DNA of 64,000 nt from Bacillota bacterium. GTDB taxonomy: Bacteria > Bacillota > Clostridia > Acetivibrionales > DSM-1351. The position numbers and the translations under genes are program-made. The stretch's first letter is position 1; each line of letters starts with the position of its first letter. The notes beneath the pieces were generated by a model. The model did not search any database. It saw nothing but the letters and a program-made list of their open reading frames with translations, and was not told where the DNA came from. This document shows, one piece after another, positions 36,371-45,694 of the stretch. Location of the stretch: NCBI GenBank assembly GCA_023460955.1, contig JAEWOH010000002.1, forward strand, positions 1 through 64,000. Direction: 5' to 3'.

Positions 36371-37742
36371 TCTTATTATGATGGGCCTTAAAAATCTGTT
36401 TCGAAGAAAAACCAGAACTATATTAACTGTACTGGGTGTTGTTATCGGAACAGCTGCAATAGTTGTTATGGTTTCTTTAGGTTTGGGAATGAACGAAAGC
36501 TTCGATGAGCAATTAAAGCAAATGGGCAGCTTGAACATAATAAATGTTACAAAGTACCGAAATGTTCCCGAAGGCGGAGCTGTTAATACAAAGGAGATTA
36601 TTCTAGACGATGTGGCAATTGCAAATATAGGTGCAATAAAGGGCGTTCAAGCGGTAACCCCTGTTCTGGAATCTTACGTAAAGCTTGTTTCCGGGAAATA
36701 TATAGCTTACACTCCCGTCCTTGGAATAGATTCAAAAGCAATGTCAAGCTTTGACTATACTGTAGAAAAAGGCAGATTACTACAAGAGGGTGACACAGAG
36801 AATATTGTTATAGGAAGTATGATCCCTCAAAATTTTTACAATCCCAAGAACCAATACGGGATGATGGGCGGGCCAAACCAGAAGCCCCCTGTTGATGTCA
36901 TGACGGACAAGCTGCAGATTACCTTTGATATGATGTATGGTGAGAAGCAACGACCAGGTTCGGGAGGAAATGAAAACACAAAACCTCCAAAATTATATAA
37001 AGTAAGAGCCGCAGGTGTTCTAGTTCAATCAAACGACTGGCAGAAAAACCAATATATATTTATGGACATTAACCACCTACAGAAGTTAATAAAGGATTCA
37101 AGCAAGGATCAAAACCAAAAAGGAAACGGTATGGGAATTATAGGTTCTCCAACAACTTCAAAGGGTTATGAACGGCTAATGGTTATGGTCAAAGATATAG
37201 ACGATGTGGACAGCATCCAGAAAAAAATTGATGAGATGGGCTATGGAACGAACAGTCTGGGTGATTTAAGAAAACAGATGCAGAAGCAGGCCCAGACCAT
37301 ACAGATAGTTCTCGGAGGTATCGGAGCAATTTCACTGCTCATCTCTGCTCTGGGTATTACTAATACTATGATTATGTCGATTTATGAAAGAACAAGAGAA
37401 ATAGGTGTTATGAAGGTCTTGGGCTGTAGAATGAACAACATCCGGCAGCTGTTTTTGTTCGAGTCAGGAGTTATTGGTTTTATCGGTGGTCTTGCAGGAG
37501 TTTTGTTAAGTCTTCTTGCTTCCTTTATTTTAAATACTGTAGGTAAAGGACTTATGAATTCAGGAGGCATGGGAATTGGTATGGGGATGGGTATGGAAAC
37601 AGGCAGCAGAATATCTGTAATTCCCCTCTGGCTTGCCGGTCTTTCCATAATCTTTGCTGTGCTTATCGGCCTTATATCCGGATTTTCACCCGCAAGAAGG
37701 GCTATGAAACTGAGTGCTCTAGAGGCCATTAAATCAGAATAG
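36357..37742 (+). CDS. MacB-type ABC permease
   Basis: 461 aa with the four-TM MacB plan: TM1 about 22-45, large extracytoplasmic MacB_PCD domain about 46-300, and three C-terminal TMs (about 318-345, 370-400, 420-445). The coupling segment YERTREIGVMKVLGC and final FSPARRAMKLSALEAIKSE are family hallmarks. A Met/Gly-rich loop (SGGMGIGMGMGMETGS, about 398-413) between TM3 and TM4 is unusual. ATG overlaps the preceding gene, so translation is coupled. Confidence 0.94.
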   Translation: MRNFDLIMMGLKNLFRRKTRTILTVLGVVIGTAAIVVMVSLGLGMNESFDEQLKQMGSLNIINVTKYRNVPEGGAVNTKEIILDDVAIANIGAIKGVQAVTPVLESYVKLVSGKYIAYTPVLGIDSKAMSSFDYTVEKGRLLQEGDTENIVIGSMIPQNFYNPKNQYGMMGGPNQKPPVDVMTDKLQITFDMMYGEKQRPGSGGNENTKPPKLYKVRAAGVLVQSNDWQKNQYIFMDINHLQKLIKDSSKDQNQKGNGMGIIGSPTTSKGYERLMVMVKDIDDVDSIQKKIDEMGYGTNSLGDLRKQMQKQAQTIQIVLGGIGAISLLISALGITNTMIMSIYERTREIGVMKVLGCRMNNIRQLFLFESGVIGFIGGLAGVLLSLLASFILNTVGKGLMNSGGMGIGMGMGMETGSRISVIPLWLAGLSIIFAVLIGLISGFSPARRAMKLSALEAIKSE

Positions 37743-37778
37743 CTAGTTTCAAATTAGAATGATGAATTAAAGTGTAAT

Positions 37779-37812
37779 AAAAAAGTAGGTTACATAGGTA
37801 GCCTACTTTTTT
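37779..37812. terminator. Bidirectional terminator
   Basis: AAAAAAGTAGG and CCTACTTTTTT are perfect 11-bp arms around a 12-nt loop, with T-runs for both directions. It separates the convergent MacB permease and chemoreceptor genes. Confidence 0.9.
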
Positions 37813-37890
37813 CATTATTACATTAAATATTTATCCAGTTAATTAAAACACTAATGACCCACCAATAATTTACTTTAATATTAAGCGGTT

Positions 37891-39135
37891 CTATAGTGTA
37901 AACTTCGATACCTGATCCTTTAATTTCTTTGAGAATATCAGGCTGTTCTGAGTTGAATCCTGAACACTCTGGAACTGTTCAGAAACTCCAGCAGTTTTTA
38001 TAGTGATTGTTTCAACTCCATTTGCACTTTCATTTACACTTGCTGTCACCTGATCAAGAGCGTCAACAATATTTGAAACTGACTGATTCATTGCTTTGGA
38101 GGATTCACTGAATTCATTCATCATTGTGCTGAAACGTACTGAATCGGAATAATATTGCTCCCCGGTTTCAATAAGTTTTCTGTAATCTGTAAGTACATCC
38201 TGATCAACAAAGTCCAATATTACTCCTGCACTGTCGGTAAGAGCACCGACAGACTCATTTACTGTCTTTACTATATTTTTTATATCTGCTGCAGTCTTGG
38301 AGGACTGATCTGCAAGTTTCCTGATTTCATCTGCAACAACTGCAAACCCCTTCCCCGCTTCACCCGCTCTAGCGGCTTCTATAGCGGCATTGAGAGAAAG
38401 CAGATTTGTTTGCTCGGTAATTTGTAAAATGGCCTGAGCAAGCAATTCTATCTGTGAAACGGCCTGAGCCTCCTCGATAGCCAATTTCAGTTGTTGTTTA
38501 ACGTTATTGTAAACATTGCTGGCATTTTCAGCAGACTTAGCTGCATTTTCTTTAATCTCACTAGCCTTCTCACTGATAAGGTTTGCTGAAGCGGCACCTG
38601 TTTCAGATTTTTGATAAATAAGGTTAACATTTTGCAATATTTCCTGAGTATCGAAGTTTATCTGATGAGTGGTTGCTGCAGATTCCTGCATTGAAGCTGA
38701 AATTCTTTCAGTTGTCTCAAGGGTATCGTTTGTCTTCTGATGCAATTCCTGAGCCATTTTTTCAACTTCCTGAGAATTATCCATAATATTTTTGGAGGAT
38801 TCCAACATCAGCCCCAATATATCTCTTAATGAGCCCCTCATTAAAGAAAGATTTGTTGCAAGTAAGCCTATTTCATCTTTTCTGCTTTTAATCCTATCAT
38901 AAGTTTTATCATGAGAAAGATCAAAATTTGCAGTCCTTTCGACAACCTGTAATAGAATCCTGATGGGTATAGTCAATGAATAAGTAAGCCAAAATCCGAC
39001 ACCTATCACAAATACAGCAGAAACAATTCCTACTATAATTATAGGAAAGTCAAAAAGTTCATGAGCTACAATACCGCTTCCAACAACAATGATACATCCT
39101 AGTACAATCAATAATATCTTTTTACTGATAGACAT
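37891..39135 (-). CDS. Methyl-accepting chemotaxis protein without extracellular sensor domain
   Basis: About 414 aa. Two back-to-back TMs (about residues 8-25 and 32-50) joined by a loop of only a few residues, a HAMP-like segment and then the cytoplasmic signalling domain with the hairpin EQTNLLSLNAAIEAARAGEAGKGFAVVADEIRKLA. Because there is no periplasmic ligand domain, input must come from the membrane or cytoplasm. Start: ATG 39135 is preceded by TAAGGG; ATG 39156 upstream lacks a clear ribosome site. No other che gene is adjacent. Confidence 0.92.
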   Translation of the reverse strand: MSISKKILLIVLGCIIVVGSGIVAHELFDFPIIIVGIVSAVFVIGVGFWLTYSLTIPIRILLQVVERTANFDLSHDKTYDRIKSRKDEIGLLATNLSLMRGSLRDILGLMLESSKNIMDNSQEVEKMAQELHQKTNDTLETTERISASMQESAATTHQINFDTQEILQNVNLIYQKSETGAASANLISEKASEIKENAAKSAENASNVYNNVKQQLKLAIEEAQAVSQIELLAQAILQITEQTNLLSLNAAIEAARAGEAGKGFAVVADEIRKLADQSSKTAADIKNIVKTVNESVGALTDSAGVILDFVDQDVLTDYRKLIETGEQYYSDSVRFSTMMNEFSESSKAMNQSVSNIVDALDQVTASVNESANGVETITIKTAGVSEQFQSVQDSTQNSLIFSKKLKDQVSKFTL

Positions 39136-39460
39136 AGCCCTTAGCGCCCCCAGCATATTAGAAGATTTTAATTTCTATTTTATACTATCATAATGTGTCG
39201 ACAATATCCATACCTCTTTATCAAATTTACACTAATTATGAGTATTTTTAAATTATATAAATAATGGCATATTCTGTTATATTATGTTTTTTAATGCATT
39301 TTGATAATTAATACATTATACAAATAAATAAGGCAGAAAACATTAAAAATCAATAAGCAAAAAGGTTGCTTACAATATATACATTTATTAATAAAATATG
39401 CTATGTTATATAAAATGAGTCGAATGTTGATGATCATTAATATTGTAGGAAGGTGATTAA
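39136..39460. other. AT-rich divergent intergenic region
   Basis: 325 bp between the chemoreceptor and XRE-cupin genes, very AT-rich. I see the XRE ribosome site (GGAAGGTG before ATG 39461) but no promoter I can place with confidence, no RNA gene and no ORF. Confidence 0.5.
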
Positions 39461-40015
39461 ATGTCTGAACAAATAAAGCTTATTGCATCAAGAATCAAGG
39501 AGTTACGGGAAATATCGGCCATATCGGCACAAAGTCTTGCTGCTGAGCTTCATATTTCAGAAGAAGTTTATCTTGATTATGAAAGCGGAAACACTGATAT
39601 ACCGGTCAGTTTTCTTTACCAGATAGCAAATAGGTTCAATGTGGAACTATCTGCTATTCTAACAGGAGATAATCCCAAACTTCATACCTATCAGGTTGTA
39701 AGAAAGGGCAAGGGTGCTAATGTAGAACGAAGAGAAGATTACAAGTATCAAAGCCTTGCAAACAACTTTATCGGCAAAAAAGCCGAGCCTTTTATCGTAA
39801 CGGTTTCACCTGAGACAGTAAATGCTCCTGTTCATTTCAACTCTCATAAAGGTCAGGAGTTTAATTATGTTATAGAAGGAACTTTAAAAATAATTATCAA
39901 TGGACATGAACTGATTTTGGAAGAAGGAGATTCTATTTATTTTGACTCCTCTGCCAATCATGGCATGAAAGCTTTAAACGGAAAACAGGCTAGATTTTTA
40001 GCCATTATTCTTTAG
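39461..40015 (+). CDS. XRE-cupin transcriptional regulator
   Basis: 184 aa: N-terminal Cro/CI-type HTH (about 8-62, LREISAISAQSLAAELHISEEVYLDYESG) and a C-terminal cupin (about 110-182, FNSHKGQEFNYVIEGTLKIIINGHELILEEGDSIYFDSSANHGMKAL). Cupin domains of this class sense small ligands. It is 19 bp upstream of an acyl-CoA synthetase gene, a recurrent Firmicute pairing, so it probably controls that operon in response to a carboxylic acid or CoA ester (inference). Confidence 0.93.
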   Translation: MSEQIKLIASRIKELREISAISAQSLAAELHISEEVYLDYESGNTDIPVSFLYQIANRFNVELSAILTGDNPKLHTYQVVRKGKGANVERREDYKYQSLANNFIGKKAEPFIVTVSPETVNAPVHFNSHKGQEFNYVIEGTLKIIINGHELILEEGDSIYFDSSANHGMKALNGKQARFLAIIL

Positions 40016-40034
40016 TACTAGGGGGATTAAAGGA

Positions 40035-41696
40035 ATGTTGAACAAGTATCTTTCTCGTGTGGATTTCTCATCCTATGAGGACTTCTATGAGAATTTTAAA
40101 ATAAATGTACCTGAAAACTTCAACTTTGCGTACGATGTAGTAGATGAATATGCAAGAACCCAGCCAAACAAAGTAGCCCTCGTTTGGTGTGATGAATCAG
40201 GTGCCGAGGCTACTTTTACTTTTGCTCAGCTTAAGGAATATAGCGATAAGACTGCCAATTTCTTTAAAGGGGTTGGTATTAAACGCGGTGACCCGGTTAT
40301 GCTTGTATTAAAAAGACGATATGAATTCTGGTTCTGCATACTTGCTTTACACAAGCTGGGTGCAGTTACTATACCCGCCACTCATCTGCTTACCTCAAAG
40401 GATATTGTTTACCGGGCAAATGCTGCGGACATAAAGATGATTGTTTCTGTTTCGGAACCTGAAGTTATCATGCACATTGAGGATTCGTTGAGTAAATGTC
40501 CCACACTTAAATACAAAGCTCTTGTAGGCGATAGTAAGGACGGCTGGCTTGATTTTACAAGTGAAGTAGATAAATCTTCAAATGTATTTACAAGACCCTC
40601 CGGCGATCAGGCATCCAAGAATGATGATATTTCACTGCTTTATTTTACGTCAGGAACAACAGGAATGCCTAAGATGGTTCAGCACGACTATGTTTATCCT
40701 TTAGGTCATATTCTTACGGCTAAATACTGGCAGAACGTTGAAGATGGAGGTCTACATCTTACTGTTGCAGATACAGGCTGGGCCAAAGCAGTTTGGGGTA
40801 AAATTTACGGTCAGTGGCTTGCCGGATGTGCAGTATTCGTGTATGACTTTAATAAATTTATTCCAAAGGAGCTCCTTCAGGTAATATCAAAGCATAAGGT
40901 GACTTCTTTCTGCGCTCCTCCGACAATGTACAGGTTCTTTATTAAAGAGGATCTTACACAGTTTGACCTCAGCAACCTTAAATATTGTGCTGTTGCAGGT
41001 GAACCGCTTAATCCCGAGGTTTACAACCAATTTTTTAATGCTACCGGCTTAAAACTTATGGAAGGCTTCGGACAGACAGAATTAACTGTAACACTTGCAA
41101 CCTACCCCTGGATGGAGCCCAAGCCCGGTTCAATGGGTAAACCGTCACCAGGCTATGACATCGATCTAGTGGATGATGACGGTAACTCGGTCGGTGACGG
41201 CGAGGAAGGCCAGATTGTAGTTAGAACACATAACAAGAAGCCCGCAGGTATGTTTGGAGGTTACTACAGGGATGCCGCACTGACTAATAAGGTATGGCAC
41301 AACGATATTTATTATACAGGCGATGTTGCATGGCGTGATGAGGACGGATTTTACTGGTTCGTGGGAAGAGCTGATGATGTCATCAAGAGCTCCGGTTACA
41401 GAATTGGACCTTTTGAGGTTGAGAGCGCTCTTATCGAACATCCCGCCGTTATGGAATGTGCTATAACTGCAGTACCTGACGAAGTCAGGGGTCAGATAGT
41501 AAAAGCTACTGTCGTGCTTACAAAGAATTATTCTCCAAGTGACGAACTTGTTAAAGAGCTTCAGGATCATGTTAAGAAAGTTACAGCTCCGTACAAATAT
41601 CCCAGAATAATAGAGTTTGTAAGTGAGCTTCCAAAGACAATAAGCGGCAAAATCAGACGTGTAGAAATAAGACAGACTGATAATGACAAAAAATAA
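40035..41696 (+). CDS. AMP-forming acyl-CoA synthetase (acetyl-/medium-chain type)
   Basis: 553 aa of the ANL superfamily. P-loop YFTSGTTGMPKMV, A5 GFGQTELT, A7 YTGDVAWRDEDGFYWFVGRADD, A8 hinge SSGYRIGPFEVESAL and the A10 catalytic Lys in KTISGKIRR are all intact, so a carboxylate is activated via the acyl-adenylate. The N-terminus (YENFKINVPENFNFAYDVVDEYA) is that of the AcsM/medium-chain subgroup rather than true acetyl-CoA synthetase. Acid specificity cannot be read. Closes a two-gene operon with the XRE-cupin regulator. Confidence 0.93.
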   Translation: MLNKYLSRVDFSSYEDFYENFKINVPENFNFAYDVVDEYARTQPNKVALVWCDESGAEATFTFAQLKEYSDKTANFFKGVGIKRGDPVMLVLKRRYEFWFCILALHKLGAVTIPATHLLTSKDIVYRANAADIKMIVSVSEPEVIMHIEDSLSKCPTLKYKALVGDSKDGWLDFTSEVDKSSNVFTRPSGDQASKNDDISLLYFTSGTTGMPKMVQHDYVYPLGHILTAKYWQNVEDGGLHLTVADTGWAKAVWGKIYGQWLAGCAVFVYDFNKFIPKELLQVISKHKVTSFCAPPTMYRFFIKEDLTQFDLSNLKYCAVAGEPLNPEVYNQFFNATGLKLMEGFGQTELTVTLATYPWMEPKPGSMGKPSPGYDIDLVDDDGNSVGDGEEGQIVVRTHNKKPAGMFGGYYRDAALTNKVWHNDIYYTGDVAWRDEDGFYWFVGRADDVIKSSGYRIGPFEVESALIEHPAVMECAITAVPDEVRGQIVKATVVLTKNYSPSDELVKELQDHVKKVTAPYKYPRIIEFVSELPKTISGKIRRVEIRQTDNDKK

Positions 41697-41744
41697 ATAC
41701 AGTAATTAATGCACTCTTGCTTTATTCCAAAATTCATTATACAG

Positions 41745-41797
41745 CAAAAAAGCGGCTCTCCTTGAGAAGAAATTCTCTGATGGGACCTGCTTTTTTG
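41745..41797 (+). terminator. Terminator of the XRE-cupin/acyl-CoA synthetase operon
   Basis: CAAAAAAGC pairs with GCTTTTTTG, with an inner GAGA/TCTC helix, followed by a T-rich stretch; 48 bp past the stop. Confidence 0.75.
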
Positions 41798-41831
41798 TTG
41801 TAACTTTCTATTTATTTCTTAAAATATCAAA

Positions 41832-41852
41832 AGCCCCGTATAAAACGGGGCT
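41832..41852 (-). terminator. Hairpin downstream of htpG
   Basis: AGCCCCGT pairs with ACGGGGCT around a 5-nt loop; on the minus strand it is followed by TTTTGATATTTT. It lies about 138 bp past the htpG stop. Confidence 0.7.
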
Positions 41853-41989
41853 GATACAAAGGGTTTTAAGGAGAAACATTTATGAAAAAGTTTATGTTAT
41901 TATACTAAAATAATTTTGTTAATAAATAATATATAAATAATGAACTTTCTGTAAACACTCGTATAGGTAAGCAATTGTATGGAATATTG

Positions 41990-43885
41990 CTAAACCAGTT
42001 TCATTAAGATTTCATTGCTTCGCTCAATAAACTTAGCCATTGCATCCGGTTCTAAGGGCTGATGGCTCATCATAGCAAGATCATAAATATGTTCGCTGAT
42101 AAGCTTAATCTCATCCTTTTTAGCCTCATCCGCCTTCATATCGGTAAGAACCTTAACGAGTTTGTTAGTGGAATTCAAAACCAGCGTCTGCTCTTTTGGG
42201 AACATGTGGCTCATATCCATCCCCCCGAACATTGCACTCATTTCCTGCATTCTTCTCGATTGTTCAGATAACAGTATCATTGCAGGGAGTGATTCATTTT
42301 TCAGCGACTCAACCTGAATCTTTAATTTTTCATCATTTACTGCAGCCTTGAACAATTTTTCAAGGTAACCCACATCTTCTTCTGATAATGCAGTATTTCC
42401 ATTTTTCATATTATCAGAGATGTCGGCATCTATTCTGTTAAAATGAACTCCCGACATTTTGCTTTCCAGAAGCTGCATAAAATGATTATCAATCATGGTT
42501 GAAAGTATAACAGCTTCCATCTCGTTTTCCTTGAACAATCTGATATATTGAGCCTGCTGCTTCTCATTTGATACATAGAATACCTTATTTTCGTGCTTCT
42601 CCTTGTTATTTTCAAGGTAATCCTTAAGGGTTGTATAGCCTCCCTTAGTAGATTTAAATATAAGTATATCCTTTACTCTGTCATAGAATTTTTCTTCTCT
42701 TATACAGCCGTATTTAACAAATGGATTGATATCATCCCAGTATTTATTGTAATTTTCACGCTCATTTTCATAGAGTGCTGTAAGTTTGTCAGCGACTTTC
42801 TTTGTAATGTGTGAGGATATTTTGCTAACATAACCGTCATTCTGCAGGAAGCTCCTTGATACATTCAAGGGCAGGTCTGGACAATCAAGAACACCCTTGA
42901 GCAGCAGTAAAAACTCCGGAATTACCTCTTTTATGTTATCAGCAACAAAAACCTGATTGTAGTAAAGCTTTATCTGACCTTCCATAGTCTCAAATTCATG
43001 CTTGAGTTTAGGGAAGTATAGTATACCCTTCAGGTTGAATGGATAGTCCATGTTTAAATGAATCCAGAACAAAGGCTCATTAAAATCATGGAATACCTTT
43101 GTGTAGAATTGCTTGTATTCTTCTTCGGTACAATCCTTTGGATTCTTAAGCCATAATGGTTGAGTGTCATTTAAGGGTATTGGCTTTTCTAACTCTGCCT
43201 TTTCATCAGCTTTATTTTCTTCCTGAGCCTTTTCCTCTGTCTGCTCAGGTTTTGCTGAATCTTCAAGGTATAATTCATATGGAAGGAAAGAGAAATATTT
43301 TTCAAGGGTTTCTCTCATTTTATATTCGTCTGTAAATTCAAGCCCATCCTCTGCTAGGTAAAGGGTTATTGTTGTCCCTCTCTCGGCCCTGTCTGATTCC
43401 ATCATTTCAAATTCAGTTCCGCCGTCGCTTATCCACCTTACTGCTGCGGCTCCGGGCTGATATGACAGAGTATCTATCTGTACCCTTTGAGACACCATAA
43501 ATGCTGAATAAAAGCCTAGTCCGAAATGTCCTATAATTTGTCCATCGTCGGATTTATCCTTGTATTTCTCAAGAAAATCCACTGCTCCGGAAAAAGCTAT
43601 CTGATTTATATATTTTTTGACCTCTTCATCAGTCATACCAAGACCATTATCTATAACTTTTATTGTCTTATCATTCTTATTTACAATGACCTTGATTTCG
43701 AATTTATTATCCTCGGGCAGGTCAGCTTCGCCAATAGCGTCCAGCTTCTTAAGCTTGCTTATGGCATCGCTTGCATTTGATACAAGCTCTCTGATAAAAA
43801 TATCCTTTTCAGAGTACAGCCACTTCTTTATAATAGGAAAAATGTTTTCTGTGTTAATTGATATACTTCCGCTTTCGTGTTTCAT
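41990..43885 (-). CDS. htpG: Hsp90 chaperone HtpG
   Basis: 631 aa, full-length bacterial Hsp90. GHKL ATPase N-domain with FIRELVSNASDAISKLK, VIDNGLGMT and GHFGLGFYSAFMVS; middle domain with FPKLKHEFE... and LNVSRSFLQ; C-terminal dimerisation domain. An acidic charged linker (about residues 208-228, E/K-rich) is present. The gene has its own promoter with a perfect CIRCE element at 44061-44087, so HrcA repression is expected. Confidence 0.96.
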   Translation of the reverse strand: MKHESGSISINTENIFPIIKKWLYSEKDIFIRELVSNASDAISKLKKLDAIGEADLPEDNKFEIKVIVNKNDKTIKVIDNGLGMTDEEVKKYINQIAFSGAVDFLEKYKDKSDDGQIIGHFGLGFYSAFMVSQRVQIDTLSYQPGAAAVRWISDGGTEFEMMESDRAERGTTITLYLAEDGLEFTDEYKMRETLEKYFSFLPYELYLEDSAKPEQTEEKAQEENKADEKAELEKPIPLNDTQPLWLKNPKDCTEEEYKQFYTKVFHDFNEPLFWIHLNMDYPFNLKGILYFPKLKHEFETMEGQIKLYYNQVFVADNIKEVIPEFLLLLKGVLDCPDLPLNVSRSFLQNDGYVSKISSHITKKVADKLTALYENERENYNKYWDDINPFVKYGCIREEKFYDRVKDILIFKSTKGGYTTLKDYLENNKEKHENKVFYVSNEKQQAQYIRLFKENEMEAVILSTMIDNHFMQLLESKMSGVHFNRIDADISDNMKNGNTALSEEDVGYLEKLFKAAVNDEKLKIQVESLKNESLPAMILLSEQSRRMQEMSAMFGGMDMSHMFPKEQTLVLNSTNKLVKVLTDMKADEAKKDEIKLISEHIYDLAMMSHQPLEPDAMAKFIERSNEILMKLV

Positions 43886-43951
43886 AAAACCTCCTGCTTA
43901 CGCGTACTGCGCGTATATATATAGTAATAAAAGCCGCATTGCGGGTTTTGA

Positions 43952-43993
43952 AGCGTGAAAAGCAATATGAATCCTCTAATGCTTTTCCACGCT
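43952..43993 (-). promoter_or_regulatory. Stem-loop in the htpG 5' leader
   Basis: AGCGTG-AAAAGCA and TGCTTTTCCACGCT form a 13-14 bp stem with one bulge. Located between the promoter and the ATG, so it would form in the roughly 130-nt htpG leader; no T-run follows, so not a terminator. Confidence 0.6.
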
Positions 43994-44024
43994 CTACCTT
44001 CACTTGAAAATTTTCAACAATAAT

Positions 44025-44053
44025 AATATAACTCTATTGCTTTAAACTTTCAA
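44025..44053 (-). promoter_or_regulatory. SigA promoter of htpG
   Basis: On the minus strand TTGAAA (44048-44053), 17-bp spacer, TATATT (44025-44030). It starts 7 bp downstream of the CIRCE element. Confidence 0.78.
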
Positions 44054-44060
44054 GTGTTTT

Positions 44061-44087
44061 TTAGCACTCGTTGAATAGGAGTGCTAA
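44061..44087. promoter_or_regulatory. CIRCE element (HrcA operator)
   Basis: TTAGCACTC-N9-GAGTGCTAA with both arms identical to the consensus. It is the only CIRCE in the window. It lies just upstream of the htpG promoter, about 175 bp before the htpG start. Confidence 0.96.
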
Positions 44088-44277
44088 CAATACAACGTAA
44101 TTTGTTCAATTTCCCAAGGCTAATATCCAGCATACTATAATATTAACCTTTCCTTTTCTTGTTATCTCTTAAGGTGTCATATTTAAAGTACTAACGTGTA
44201 ATTCAAATTAATGGATTGCACACAAAATTAATTACCGCATTAATGCACTTTTCAAGTTAAAACAATCCCGTACCTTC

Positions 44278-45663
44278 CTAACCGTACAACGAAATTCTTT
44301 TCTGTTCATCGCAGGCAATATTCTTTTTCTTGCCCTCTAGCTGTGTTACCAGAAGTAACTTTCCATTCCATAAATCCACCAGATGCTTTAAGGTTTCATA
44401 GGCATAGCTGAGTTCAAGCTCCCTGCCATCGTATTCGTGAGTCAGTACAAGTGTATTATCCTTCTGGTTCCATTCCTCTACCCTGATTGTAGGGATGCTG
44501 CCGACACCTGCAGTATTGCAGAGAGTATCCCGTACCTGTTTCCAGCCTTCGTCATCAGATACTTCAGATACCATGTAGTCATTTCCCGCAGTAACATATT
44601 CAAATAAATTCATTTCACCGCAAAGCTCCTGTGTAAGGTACCGCCGGATAAAAGATTGGTCACGTTCTACCTCTCTGATTTCAAAAATCTTCTTTGGTCC
44701 GTACTTTTCATTAATGTTTTCAAATATTTTAAAACCTATATAGTAGGGGTTGATACTTGATTTAAGCGGACGTATAACCTCGTTATGCCTCCTTAAGAAC
44801 TCGATATGCATGTTTTGGGGAAGTTCGAGCTTATTTATAATATTATAATGCCAGAAACTTGCCCAGCCTTCATTCATTATTTTTGTTTCAATTTGCGGGA
44901 GGAAGTACCGGGCTTCTTCCCTAACAATTGAAAGTATATCCTTCTCCCAATTCTGAAGCCTCCCGTATTCAATTATAAACTTAAGAATATCCTCCTGTGG
45001 CTGTTCTGGAATTTTTATCTCCTGTTGAACGATATTATCGGAATCTTCTGTACCTCTTTGCGAGTAACGTTCAAGGTTGGGAAAGTCCTTATTATTTTCT
45101 GCCAGTGCCGATTCTACTTTCTTGGCAGTAGTCGCGTTCTGGAACTCTACAACACGCTCGGTCTGAAGCTTTACAGCATGAGCAGCATTGAGCATCTTTT
45201 CCACCCGCGTATAGCCTATGCTTGGGTCAGATATGTATTCCCTTATGCGGGTAGCATGGTTTTTAAACATTTCAACAGTGTATTCTGCCTTTGTTCCTAG
45301 CTTGAATAGCCGGTTATTTTTAAAGAAATCGTTGTGAGCATAAACATGTGCTATCGTAAGTACCTGCAGTAAAAGTGAGTTATCCTTCATCAAATAGGCA
45401 AGACAGGGATTTGAGTTAATAACCATCTCATAAGGCAGACCCGTAAGGTTATATTTATGAAGCGTTTTAATTCTTTCGTAAGACTTTCCATAGCTCCAAT
45501 GAGGGTAGTGGGAAGGCATACCGACATAAGATTCATACCCTATCATATCTTCATAGTTTATAATCTCAAATTCCTGATTATAATAGTCCAGTCCGCATTC
45601 TTTTGCTATATGTTCAATACGTTCATTCCAATATTCCAGATCGCCTATGCTAAAATCCGTCAT
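44278..45663 (-). CDS. spoVR: SpoVR family sporulation protein
   Basis: 461 aa, SpoVR/YcgB family: EGWASFWHYNIINKL, HVYAHNDFFKNN and SINPYYIGFKIFENI are conserved blocks. Start ATG 45663 follows GGGAGG; an upstream ATG at 45681 precedes that site. B. subtilis SpoVR affects cortex formation. Last of the prkA-yhbH-spoVR gene trio, all in one direction. Confidence 0.95.
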   Translation of the reverse strand: MTDFSIGDLEYWNERIEHIAKECGLDYYNQEFEIINYEDMIGYESYVGMPSHYPHWSYGKSYERIKTLHKYNLTGLPYEMVINSNPCLAYLMKDNSLLLQVLTIAHVYAHNDFFKNNRLFKLGTKAEYTVEMFKNHATRIREYISDPSIGYTRVEKMLNAAHAVKLQTERVVEFQNATTAKKVESALAENNKDFPNLERYSQRGTEDSDNIVQQEIKIPEQPQEDILKFIIEYGRLQNWEKDILSIVREEARYFLPQIETKIMNEGWASFWHYNIINKLELPQNMHIEFLRRHNEVIRPLKSSINPYYIGFKIFENINEKYGPKKIFEIREVERDQSFIRRYLTQELCGEMNLFEYVTAGNDYMVSEVSDDEGWKQVRDTLCNTAGVGSIPTIRVEEWNQKDNTLVLTHEYDGRELELSYAYETLKHLVDLWNGKLLLVTQLEGKKKNIACDEQKRISLYG

Positions 45664-45694
45664 GAAATTCCTCCCATGCATAATATCTTTTTCC

